From assembly GCA_000226015.1 (NCBI GenBank), contig JH154119.1:50384-114383 (forward strand): a stretch of 64,000 nt of DNA. The letters run 5' to 3'. Position numbers and translations under genes: made by a program. The notes below the pieces were generated by a model that made no database searches, had not been told where the DNA came from, and saw only the letters and a list, made by a program, of their open reading frames with translations. Shown here in pieces: positions 1-12,500 of the stretch; the first letter of the stretch is position 1; every line of letters starts with the position of its first letter. The stretch comes from Mnemiopsis leidyi (taxonomy: Eukaryota; Ctenophora; Tentaculata; Lobata; Bolinopsidae).

Positions 1-107
1 TAACGTTGTCAGGGTAACGTTGTCAGGGTAACGTTGTCAGGGTAACGTTGTCAGGGTAACGTTGTCAGGGTAACGTTGTCAGGGTAACGTTGCCAGGGTA
101 ACATTGC
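1..107. repeat. 15-bp minisatellite GTAACGTTGTCAGGG, about 7 copies
   Basis: Tandem units of taacgttgtcaggg(g) run from the window edge to about 107; the last units degrade to gttgccagggtaac and aacattgc. It probably lies in the next intron of the minus-strand TSP1/CCP gene. Each unit resembles an RFX X-box (GTTGYC-AG-GGTAAC). Confidence 0.9.
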
Positions 108-563
108 TGTTTAAAAGATGGCCCATCTATTCTCTTTGAGAGAGCTTAAACGATATCCCTCCACACCTTCATCTATGAAGGTCTAAGAAGCAAGTGCATG
201 CATTTTTGGGAACTTTGATTTAAGTATTCTGCCTCTTGGTTCAGATTAAGAAATAACTGGATTTATTGTCAAATTAAATTACCATAACCAATAACCACTC
301 AAAATTCATCAAAGAAAATGACAGTTGTAGAAATTGAATTCGGCATTCAAATTTGGAAGGCGTTATTGAGATGACATTTAATTTCGGAGTATTTGAGAGA
401 GACCAGAGATGACAAGAACAATTCTCGCTACGGCCACGGGAACAGAATAGCACGCTGCGATTTTGGCCTTGTCAAAAAGAAATGGTTTCAGTCCACCAAT
501 CCTGAATCCCAAAATAGTTTTTACGAAAGGAAAAAAATAAGAAGGGTAAAATGTCATGCTAAC

Positions 564-3500
564 CTGAGCTGTGCTGCCTAAAATGACGTCATCAATAGTA
601 ACATCCCCGTTCTCAACGGAGAAGAGGTAACAGGAGCGGGGTATACAACGACTGAGGGGAGATATCTGGAGAGTACCGTCCGGGTGACATGTCACAGTCT
701 CCTCGCCTGGAAGGGTATCAAACTTTCAAACTATCTGTCTCAGATCTGATGATCAAGCTAATATTTATTTACAAGCATCTGTTTTCGTACCTGATCGCGT
801 TTTACATTTCTTCCGTTAGTCCCCAACATTTATTTAAAAATTTGGGCAGAACTTCATAATAACAACAAATGAATGACCAAAAACGTTGGATTACTGAGTA
901 CATAAGTCATAACCAAATAAAAAAAAACATAGCGTTGTATTCTCAAGTTAGTACATATTTTCAAGTTCCCGCACCTTCCAACAGAAAGCCATCCTGACAA
1001 ATAATCCTAGATTCCCTCTCTAATGGGAGGATATCAGAGGCTACAGTTCCGTTCTGGATAACACCTGCCGTGACACAGCCGAAGAGATCACATCTAGGCA
1101 TCTCAGCTGACCAGTCTCCTGGAAGTAAAAGGATTTTAGAGTCGGAGTATACTTAGCTGAAGGAAGCATGACCACTTTATTTTGGTTCAAACTTTGATAG
1201 AAATACCTTGTTGTAATTACATTTTACACCTGCATTACATTTTACACCTGCATTTCATTTTACACCTGCAAGAAAGTTTTACATGAGTAAGCGATTTACT
1301 ATAACTCACCTGAAGGAAGACATCTGAGGGAGCTGTGTCCAATGAGTCTGTATCCTGGTTCACATATAATCTCCACCACTGATCCCTGCACGAACCTGAA
1401 TATTTCATTTGTCAGTAGAGGTATTTTCGGGGAAATCCATCGTGTCAAATCACATCGTGCGTAACGATGATGGGACAATCTGTCAATCTTACTCTCCCTT
1501 TGTCAATCGCTGTCACATGACACAAAGCATCTGTGACCCCTCCCCCAAGAATTATAAGGTTTCCAAAACTATAAAGTTTTCTAAACTATACTCATAAAAA
1601 TTCACTGCTACGCTGCTCAACCCTTTTAGAAAATTTGGTTAATTTTACTGATTTGTTAGAACGAAGATTTTATTTCAACCACAAACTGGCGAAAAATTGC
1701 TATTTTTTGCAACATTTAATCATATGAACAATGACAGTACGTATCAGAATTTGTTGTTTTATCCTATTGCAACACGCTACTTTTTACTCATGACTAGTAT
1801 CATGGCACTTAGTCGAGTAGTTTTTGAGGACTTGGCATTTTTGCGGCGGTGAAAAGACAAAGTATAATTTTTGTAACAAAGTTACAGTTCGTAAATTCAA
1901 CGTGTTTTGTGGTTAACTAAAAATTTTCCGGATTCAGTCGTTTACCAGGTCACTAATGACTAGGCGACTGTTTAGACAAATTTTCATCGATTTCTGACAA
2001 ATTGGTGGGACGCAAGACAGAAAATTTCACAGAAATCATAGATTTACAGGAAAATTCGTGGTTTTTCTAATGAAGTATTGATGTTTTCAAAAAGGAAAGA
2101 ATTTGTTCAAGAGCGTGGGTGTGACAAGAAATAAAGGATTCCATGGAGTGTGATAGCCCATTGAGTCAAACAGTCTCTAAATTTGTGAAAAAACACGTTT
2201 ATTTACAGATAATATGATAGGGGAGAAGGAAAAAACAAAGGTCATTATTATGATGAAAGAATTATCATGAATTCATAAATAATGATCACTGATAAGGGGA
2301 GAGGGGGAGAAGAAAGATACCTCTGGGAGGAGACATATCCGTTTTCGATGCCGGGGAGAGTTTGACACTCGGTAACTCGGCAGTCAGGAAGAGGGTAGTC
2401 CCAGTCTCCGTTACTAAGACATGTCAGTTTCCAGTGTCCAGATCTTGCGTATCTAGCGAGGTGAGATTTATATACTAGGTTAGCGTATCTTGCGTATCTA
2501 GCGAGGTGAGGTTTATATACTATAGATTTATATAATAGGTTAGCGCTTAAACTTAAACCTGATCTTGCGTATCTAGCGAGGTGAGATTTATATACTATAG
2601 ATTTATATACTTCAGATTTATATACTAGGTTAGCGCTTTAACTTAAACCTGATCTTGCGTATCTAGCGAGGTGAGATTTATATACTAGGTTAGAGAGATT
2701 TATATACTAGGTTAGCGCTTAAACTTAAACCTGATCTTGCGTATCTAGCGAGGTGAGATTTATATATATAGAATAAAGATGCGCACGCCGGGGATTATCT
2801 TATAACATAACGGGCGCGTAGCGCTTGTTATGTTTGAATAATACACGAGCTATGGCGAGTGTTTTATTCGTAAATAACACACGACCGAGCGAAGCGAGGG
2901 AGTGTGTTATTTTTGATAAGCCCCAAGTGCAAGTCGTTATTCTATATAAAACACCACGAATAAATAACGTCCAATTAGGTTGCCCTGTTTGTGACGTGAT
3001 GTAAAACAGTGTTCTGATTGGAGAGAAGCGCGTGATCCTTGTTCGTGATTGGCGCACCAGATCGTGACGTCTTGTCACGTGATTAGGGCGAGAGCTGCGC
3101 ATTGGGCAGCTAAGTTTCAAATTGGCTCCGTGTCAAACAGTGTGTACGATACGGTGTGCCGTGGAATGTGCGATTGAGTTTGTCAGTTTGAATCGTTATA
3201 ATCAAGCCGGGAGCGTGGGAAGTATACAACGGCTGTATTGTAATTTGACACGGCAATGCGTGGAAAAGTGCCAGCGTGACACTGCAAATATGAGTGTGCG
3301 TGTTTTATACTAGGTTAGCGCTTAGACTTATAAAAACTTCAACGTAACTTAGTATCTAGCGGAAGGAATTTATATACTAGGTTAGAGAGATTTATAAGCG
3401 CTTAAACTTAAAACTTCAACGGAATTTAAAGAGGCTAATGTTCGCAGGGGGGAATAGTCTTACTTCTCAGATAACAGCTCCGTGATAAGAAAGAAGATAG

Positions 3501-6500
3501 ACCTAAGTCGAAACTCATTTAAAAACAAAAATACAATTTAGTTTTGACCGAATCCTTCCTAGCATGGAGGAATCGAGAAATCCAGGAATCGAGAAATAAG
3601 AAAACACCCTAAGACTACTAATTAATCAGCAGCTACTTACCCCTCATCGCACGTGATCTCCACAACGGACCCAGCGGCGGTCTCCTCGGAGGAGAGAGCC
3701 CCATGAGTCACGTGACCAAGTTCGGGACACTGTTTCCGTACACATCGTCCTATATTACTGCTGGTCCAGGTGTTGTTGGAACCGCAATACAGTTCCGAGT
3801 CTCCTTCTACAGTGAAACCTGGGAAGGGTAGAGTCGGATCACTGTGGAATATTGTACTTGGTACTGTGAAAGTTTTACAATATAAGAAAATTAGTTAATG
3901 ATCGTCGACTCAGAGACGTGAGACGTCATTAGTCAATGTTACGGATTCTTAACAAGAATATTTTTGATTTTTGATTAGATTTGGTCATGCAACATCAATA
4001 AATATGCGTTGCAGATGGGCCTAAAAACAGTCAACAGAATGAACTTTGACAAGAACTGATTGGTCAGGTTCAATCTCACCTCTATCGCAACGTAGGAGGG
4101 CGATATGTCTGTCTGAAACTCTGTACCAGGAACCGTTATTTGTAGACGGTAACTGAAATAAGTTATTTTATCTGTACCAGGAACCGTTATTTGTAGACGG
4201 TAACTGAAATAAGTTATTTTATCTGTACCAGGAACCGTTATTTGTAGACGGTAACGGAAATAAGTTATTTTATCTGTACCAGGAACCGTTATTTGTAGAC
4301 GGTAACTGAAATGAGTTCTTTCGTCTTGCTTCGGTATGTTCGAGAATCATGATGTTTCTTCAATGATAGCTGTTAATGTGTGTTCTGCAGTGGAAATGCA
4401 TGCTATGTCGGTATAGGCATTATGCAGTTTGAAACGGAAATCAGCACTAATGTACTACTGTAGTAATGTTGTAAAGACGAACGTGGGAAAACATTTCTAA
4501 GTATTTGTAAACGATTGATCTGTAATTACGAAATCTCTCAACCAAGTATGGTTAGTCAATTTTTTATCAAGAGGGCTGAAAATTGAAACATTGAATGAGA
4601 CAAGCCTTATTTCTTCCCTGAAAAAGTGTTGCCGAAACTTAAAGCTAATCTGCTAAAGTGGCGAAAGATAAGAGAGCTTATTAAACCACCCCTCATTCTC
4701 CCGACCTCCAGACTGACCTGACAAACGTTGGGAAGACAAGACGGAACCTCACTGCTCCACACTCCACGATCCGTACACTGTAACGCAGCTGCTCCAGATA
4801 TCTGGTAGCCTTTCTCACACGTAATGTTCACCAGGAGACCTGACTCTCTGGAGGGGTGGAGTGTTTGTTTGGGTACAGCACGTGACTTGACACGTGATGA
4901 AGCAAGTGTAATAACACGTGATATGGCACGTTAAAAACACGTGATATAGCAAGTTTCATGACTCGTTCAAAGTAGCACGTGACACCTTAATTCACTAGGA
5001 TCAATTAAAGCATAGCATAAAGTTTGACGTAAGAACAGGAAATAAAACGGCGAAACTAACGCAGTAACCTTTTAATTCAAGCAAACTGCCACCATTGGTA
5101 AGCAGGTAAGAATAAGAATATGCTGTCTTGTTAGCGGGCCAGAGTAATACTTACGAGTGTATGACAATGGCGTTGTCGATTTCCGGGAGGGGCGAACATT
5201 TTATTTTCTCACAGATCGGAACTTCAGAACTCCAAACTCCACCATCAAGACAGTAGAGTTCTGGAGTACCTGATGTCTCGTAACCTGAAATATATTCAGG
5301 TAACCTAGGAGATATTCTGGTAACCTGAGAGATATTCAGGTTACCTAGGAGATATTCATGTAACCTGGGGGATATTCAGGTTACCTAGGAGATATTCATG
5401 TAACCTGGGAGATATTCAGGTTACCTAGGAGATATTCTGGTAACCTGAGAGATATTCAGGTTACCTAGGAGATATTCATTCTGGTAACCTAGGAGATATT
5501 CTGGTAACCTAGGAGATATTCAGGTAACCTGGGAGATATTCTGGTAACCTAGGAGATATTCAGGTAACCTGGGAGATATTCTGGTAACCTGGGAGATATT
5601 CATTTAACCTAGTAGGTATACAGGTAACCTGGGAGATATTCTGGTAACCTAGGAGATATTCTGGTAACCTGGGAGGTATTCAGGTAACCTAGGAGATATT
5701 CTGGTAACCTAGGAGATATTCTGGTAACCTAGGAGATATTCTTGTAACCTGGGAGATATTCAGGTAACCTGAAGGATATTCAGGTAACCTGAAGGATATT
5801 CAGGTAACCTGAGAGATATTCACTATTCAGGTAACCTGAAGGATATTTAGGTAACCTGAGAGATATTCAGGTAATCTGAAGGATATTTAGGTAACCTGAG
5901 AGATATTCAGGTAATCTGGAACTTGGGAGATATTCAAGCAACCCTGGGAGATTGTTGTTAATATATCGCCATTGAAAATCCTTCTTCTCTTATTGCTTGA
6001 ATAGTCAGAACTGCCTTCACTCAGTATATTTAGGATATTCTTCAGTAATATTTAAATTCTTGCGAGTTGCGAAATGTTCGAGTCTGGCGACTAAACGCTA
6101 ACCGAAACTAGTTCAGGTTAATAACGCACGTGTTGGGCAATGTAACTTTAAATGGTCCCGCCGGAACCCAACAATTCTGCCAGGTTTTACGTAATAGAGG
6201 CAATGCAGGTATTCCTTCTCTTGAACTGGCCTCTCAAGCAAGTACCAGTGGCAGTGTTGGTAATTCTCAGTCAAAGTTTTTGACGTTTCTAAAGAAACAA
6301 CTCAGTATGGTAACGTCATCATCATGGTAACTACATTGCCATGGTAACGAACGCAACCATGCTAACGAGATAACAATGTTAACTGCATTGCCATGGTAAC
6401 TTCATTGCCATGGTAACGTCATCACCATAACGATTGTAGATAAACCGCGAAACTTACCCTGAATACAAGACACTTTTACAGCAGCTCCTATGTCGACTGA

Positions 6501-9500
6501 ACTTGAGTTTTTGAGATGGTTTTCAGATAAGAGCAGCTCTTCACACGTTTCAATCTGCAATATTTGAGTGTTGGGATTGGGGCGAGGTCAATACAACGCT
6601 ATAAGCGGTAACCGGCGTAGTTTATGTGATCAGTCCGTTTATTTGACTTTATGGCAATTTAATGCAGATTTAGGACACTTCAACTTATACGCGCAGCAAT
6701 TTTATTTAACTTTATTGACTTTGTATTCAGGTTTAAAGATTGGAGATTTGAAATTTAAAATTGAAACTGTTCTCTTAACTTTCTACGATAAATTTCGCTA
6801 AATGCATGTTCTATGTAAGCATTGAAGTCAAGTTTTGAAGGATAAACGATTATTCGCCTCAATCAGCGTGTCAAATTTGAGCTGTTATATTTGAAGTGTC
6901 GCGTTTCAAGAAGAAATGGCACCGGATTTAAAACAAAATTGTCAAATGCTCGTGATATTCACAATAAAATTGGGATTTGAATTTCCACGAAAAACATTTT
7001 ACCATAAACAGTTGAACAGTTTAATGGCATAACCAACTTTTATACTGAAATAAGGCACGTGCAATGTGCATGTTATGCGGCGTGCTGTGAGATTGCTCCA
7101 ATCTCAATACATGAAACACGTCAAGGACAAGAAATATTATAATAAACCATGCTCAATGGGCGTCTTGACAACCTAACTAATTTTTCAAAGAATTCTCGTA
7201 ATGCGCATTTCTTAATTCTGGCCTTCCATGTTTGCCTGAGCGTTTCTTTCTAGTTTCTTTAAGCAGAGTAAAAACCTAAACTCAGCGTTGCGATGTAAAT
7301 TCATACTGGACGCCGACCACTTCATTTTACTACTTTACTACCAAAGTAACCTCTTCTTTTTGTAAGAAAACTGTGATAATGAATTTTCAGAAAAATTTCA
7401 CAGATAGGATAAAAAACGTTTTTAATTTACCTTCTTGACACAGGCAGGGAAACTATAGCTCCATTCTGTTCCCAGGCACACCAGATATTGTTGTCCTGAA
7501 GGGTAAAAATTTAAAAACCAACGTAGAGTACCGCCCAGGAAGAAACTTACTTGATTTTAAGCTCTAGATCGCAAGTCTCGTAGCGTTTTTAATAGTTTTA
7601 GAATTTAAGGCCATCACCGCCTTATTTGTCATTTTGTGTTGCTATTGAAGTCCTGAAGCTCCAATAAAAGTTTTAAATCAAATCAACATGTATCAGAAGT
7701 ATGAGCACCTTTTAATCTTACCTTCAAGCTCATAGCCCACATCGCACATAAAATGCGTGAACTTTCCATAGGTGAGTCCAGTTGACATTACTCGTCCGTT
7801 TTCAAAGTGCGGTATCGGAGGACAGCTCTGAAATTCCGAACAGTTATAGATCTATGATTTGATAAAGTTTTGGTAAAACGTACTGTTAGGAAGGTTAGGA
7901 AATCTCTTCAAAAGGCAAAAGCCAAAGAAGAAAATATCCACGCTTTGACGTAATGTCGCAATGGGCACAACATAGCTTTAAGTAGGTACGGAAACTATCT
8001 TCATTTTATTGATGTTCCTTAGTGACAACCTGTACAAATAATCTGATAAAATTGCGCAGTTTTCATAATATCTTTGGCGAGACTTGCATACTTAATCTTT
8101 AAGATGAAACAGCTTCTGCCTGATTATTATTAATATCCAAGAAGGACATTTACCCCCCTGATGATAGAATGAGTAATGTCATATGATATGCTGATATGAG
8201 CGATATTTTGACATACTGTCAGTGTCAAACTGAAACAGAGCCACTCTTAATCAAATATTAACATTAAACCTTAAACCTGAAATAAGTTTGGTCAGCTATA
8301 TCCTTGCCACCGTAAGACAGCTGTTACCCTGTTTTTAATCGTAATCTCCAACACGTGAGGATCACTAATTCACCCCAATTGATCAGCGAACAAACCTTTT
8401 CGATTTTGACGATCGCTTCACCACTGTCCAAAAGGAACTTTTTTCTAGGACCACCTCCAAGTTCAAATCCAACATTTTCTGGCTTTTCGGTGCCTATCTT
8501 CTGCCTGAGCTCTACATTTTCCGACGACCCATTCCTCTTAGAATTCCTCTCCGGCTTCAAACTCACATGTTTTGCTGGCTCAAACGTTTCAACATTCTTT
8601 TCCAACCCAAATTCAACATTCTCTGAGAACGCACCCCAAACCGCAAGGAGGCACAAGCAAGGCCACCACATTAGAAACGGGGTTAGAGACAAGCACAATA
8701 TTCAATTTGTAACGTACTTACGACAGCTTCGACTGAATAATGCTTAACAAGAAGCGTTTTTGGCAGCTCCTTTCACCTCAGAACCAATAAGAAGTTAGTT
8801 ACAGGTTAATGTAAAATCACGTGATGGCACGGTGAGGAAGTGGTAGCCATTTTCCTAGCAGTATACCAGTTTTTAGCGTTACTCAACACACAAAAAAGGT
8901 GTACTGCAGTAGTATTGACCGTGAGACAGTGCAACCTGCCACGGCAGTTGGGGCGAATTAGGCAAGACAAACAGGCAGAGAACTGTCTGCGCTCTAATCA
9001 GACTTAATCAGCCAAAAATTATCCTACTCAAATCGCGGATCTGCAGAGAAAATTTGTGGAAAAAAGTAGGTTGAATTTGAATGTCCGTGCTACAAAGATG
9101 GGCTGATAAGACTGCTCCAGAGCTACAAATTGATTTATTGCTTAATTAGTAGATTTATTTTAATGGAAGAAGCAACTAGGGTTAGTGTTTAACTGCAGTT
9201 CAGTGCAGACAGCAAGGGTAGATTCTTATAATGGTTAGACGTGCTGCTGTGCAGGGTGGTAGTTGCAAATTTAAGTTCAAAATTTTTAGGTAGGATTCTT
9301 CTATAGTAGTATAGCGTTATAGTAGTATAGCGTTATAGTAGTGTAGCGTTGTAGTAGTATAGCGTTATAGTAGTGTAGCGTTATAGTAGTGTAGCGTTGT
9401 AGTGTTTGGCTTTATAGAAATTACTGTTCTGTTCAGTAGTTTCGCAGTAGGATTAGTGGTCAAGTAGGGCCAATCTCGTAAAGGAGTGTTTTTTACACTA

Positions 9501-12500
9501 ACATCTGTGTTTTGGAGACCCTCAAATCCTTTGTATACATACAGGAAATTTTTTTAAACTTAAAATATGTGTGGCAAGAGGAGGTTGCTAGATGGGTTTT
9601 AGTCTAGTACAATCATTGTGTAATTAGTTGTTTGTTTTTGACCGATTTTGAAAGATTTGAATACAAAAACCAATAAGTCAAGGTTTAAACAGTTCAGTTC
9701 GATTTTTAAACGGTCAGAGGGGAGGGACCGAAAAATGAATGCGATTGCGTCATCAAATCTCAGACGTGAGGCACTGAACATAATAACTTATGAAAGATAA
9801 GAGTTCAAGCTGGTCAGTGTCATTTGTCAAGAAATCTTGATTGCAAATGTTTGCTTGCAATTTTGGATTTCATGTCTGAATTGCTAAATCTTACTTCTTA
9901 TATAATGCGTGGTGATACAGCTACATAGGCATAAGTATTTGTCAGTGCAGCCCTCGACACCAGTTTTAAAAGTAGTATTAAAATGCAGATACTCTGTAAA
10001 TTCACCAAATACTGCTAGAATTGCTTGACACCAGTTAAATAAGTGTAGAGCCATTAGCCAAGAGCAGAGAGGGGTAAAAGGGAATCTAATTAGACAGCCC
10101 AGCAAAGATTGTCGACAAAAAATTCTATACTATTTTGTTTGGGAAGAGGTTTGTTTATGTCGGAACTCCCGGCCGCATAGAAATGAAGACGAATTGCTTA
10201 AGCAATAACTTAAGGTGTTGCTCACATATGGTGTTGCTCACAAATGGTGATGCTCCCTAAAGATGATGCTCCCAAAATTTGATGGCCCTTCCTTGACAAG
10301 GGGTCTTGATATTCAACAGCTGCAGTCAGTGACCTTTCACTAAGTTCCGCATCGAGTTTCTAATTTTAACATTTTCGTTCTTTTCGTCGTGAAAAATGAC
10401 GAAAGCTGATCGATATTTCAGCTTCGAAACTTTTTTAAATCGATTATCTAAGTGGACACCACATACCTTATACAGCTAAGGCGCTATGCAGATTAAAACT
10501 ATAACATTCAAACAATCAAACATGAAATATTTCCCTGTGTTTACCTCGTCAACACACATGGGTAGAGTTCCCTCCCATCCACCAAGTCCACAAGTCAAAA
10601 CAGCGTGACCTTGCAGCACTTTGTCCGGAGATCGGCATCTCAGTGTTGCCTTAGGGATATCTCGATTTTAGTAATGCCTTGGGAATACTGGGGCAAAGTG
10701 TTTTCTGAGGATATATTTGAAATCTTATAGTGTTGCCCGGGGAATATTTAGATATGAGGGAAATTTTTATCTGACATAGGGGACATCTAGATTTAGAAAA
10801 ATTTAAACATAAGTGATAAGGGTGTAGTTAAGGAAAGAACGATACATATGTATAAGTGACTTATAAACTAATGTGCTAACTTACTTACCGATTCGCCGCA
10901 GACGAAGGCGTCTTTGTTACTGACAAGATCAGTACTGCGATGAATAAAAGCGTTAATGGAGCAACCAGCACTTCCACAAATGTAAGATTCTTCTGCGTCC
11001 CCTGAGTGAATCGTGTTAATGTCACTCTTCGAGACATATAGTGACATATTCATGTGGAACGAAATTGGGTTTTTCTTGAAAAAATCCCGAAATTTTCGTT
11101 TCCCAAATAAGATCAAAAGAGATTGAAATATGTCTCGTAAGATAGTGCGATATTTTATGTTCTGGTATTGCACAGTAAACTTTGATGTTCAAGGGGTTGA
11201 TCATGATTGCTATAAAAATTTTTTAGATTTTTTAGATTTCTTCAGATTCAGCAACTTTGTAAGTTTGTTCTGTAGACTGCGTTTTTCAGGAAGTTTTCTG
11301 AAAAAAGCATTTTCAGGCCTTCAGAGAAAACCAACAAAGTGTATTATTCTACGTAGGATTAGATAAATTTACTCATCTCTCTTATATATATCCTTCCACT
11401 CTTCTCTCTTTTCTCTTGTCTCTAATTTGATATGACACACTAGTTTTTTGGACTATTAAATGGAATTTGTTTGAAATATCAGTGGCACTTGCTCTTTCTG
11501 TGACTTTCCCTTTTCCCAGAGAAAGATGCCCCGCCGTGAGCCGTGGATAAGTTAGCTGTAGATACAGTGAGTACGGTCAACTCCCCAGACCTAGTATCAG
11601 TACCGAAGGGAAACACATCGTTAGTAGCCAACTCTACTTACTCAAGTCTAAACCTTCCGACAGTGTACCCCACGTGACTGGCTTGTTCTAGACTAACTGT
11701 CATTGTGGGTTAGTCATGCCGGGCAGTCATGGTCTCCATGTGCATTGACAGAACGGAAAGTGCCATCATGTCTGTCAACGCCCACCATGAAATCTAATCT
11801 CACGGCCCTTTTAAAAATCGGATCAAGGAGTCAGTACGGCGCCGGCCCCATCCACTGTTGGCCAATCACAATCGCTTGTGACACTTCTATTCGACCCTCG
11901 TTTATAACGACATCAACATTTTGATTGTGCTTGCTATTTGACTATGAAGCCGTCAACCATCAGTATGACTACCATCAAAGGTTCTGGATTATTGAGATTT
12001 AAATCAAAATCAATCCGGCAACAACAAATAACAATTCCTCAATTAAGTTCTAAAACCGGAAGTTCCAATTTCTGTAGACCACCAAGTTAAATGTAGATAC
12101 CTGCTTGTTCTATTTCTTGACAATTACCAGTGTGAATTGTCGACTACTATCATTAAAATGAACGTCTGTTCCTGGACAGATAGCGTCTGTGAAAGCTCCG
12201 CGGGTAACCTAGGCGACCAAGACGCGACAAACAGGTGACGGCCCTGTCATTATAAACAGGTATTTCTATACCTTCTACAATATCTTCAGCTTCGTAGCTT
12301 GATTAAGTTTAAAGCGCCGTCTCTAACGCAAGTTGGTGAATGCCAACGAATTCGGTTTTAAATTTAATAAGATAAAATCTTGTTTTACGATGCAGCCAAC
12401 TTCGTGGTTTAATCAGGCATTCTATGATAATGTTTGCTGAGCCACGAATATCGGGTAATAACTACTTTGTTTATAGCTTTGCGTAGGTTACACGATCGGA

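Noticed and set aside
1-107. Telomere or CRISPR-like array at the window start
   Set aside because: The 15-bp head-to-tail unit is not TTAGGG and has no spacers; it is a minisatellite.
378-563. Extension of the minus-strand ORF past the last visible CCP exon
   Set aside because: The CCP homology stops at the CAG/GTTAGC donor at 564; the rest is intron read-through.
11703-11924. ORF in a GC-richer patch of the large TSP1/CCP intron
   Set aside because: No domain, signal peptide or matching splice sites; could be part of an unknown repeat.
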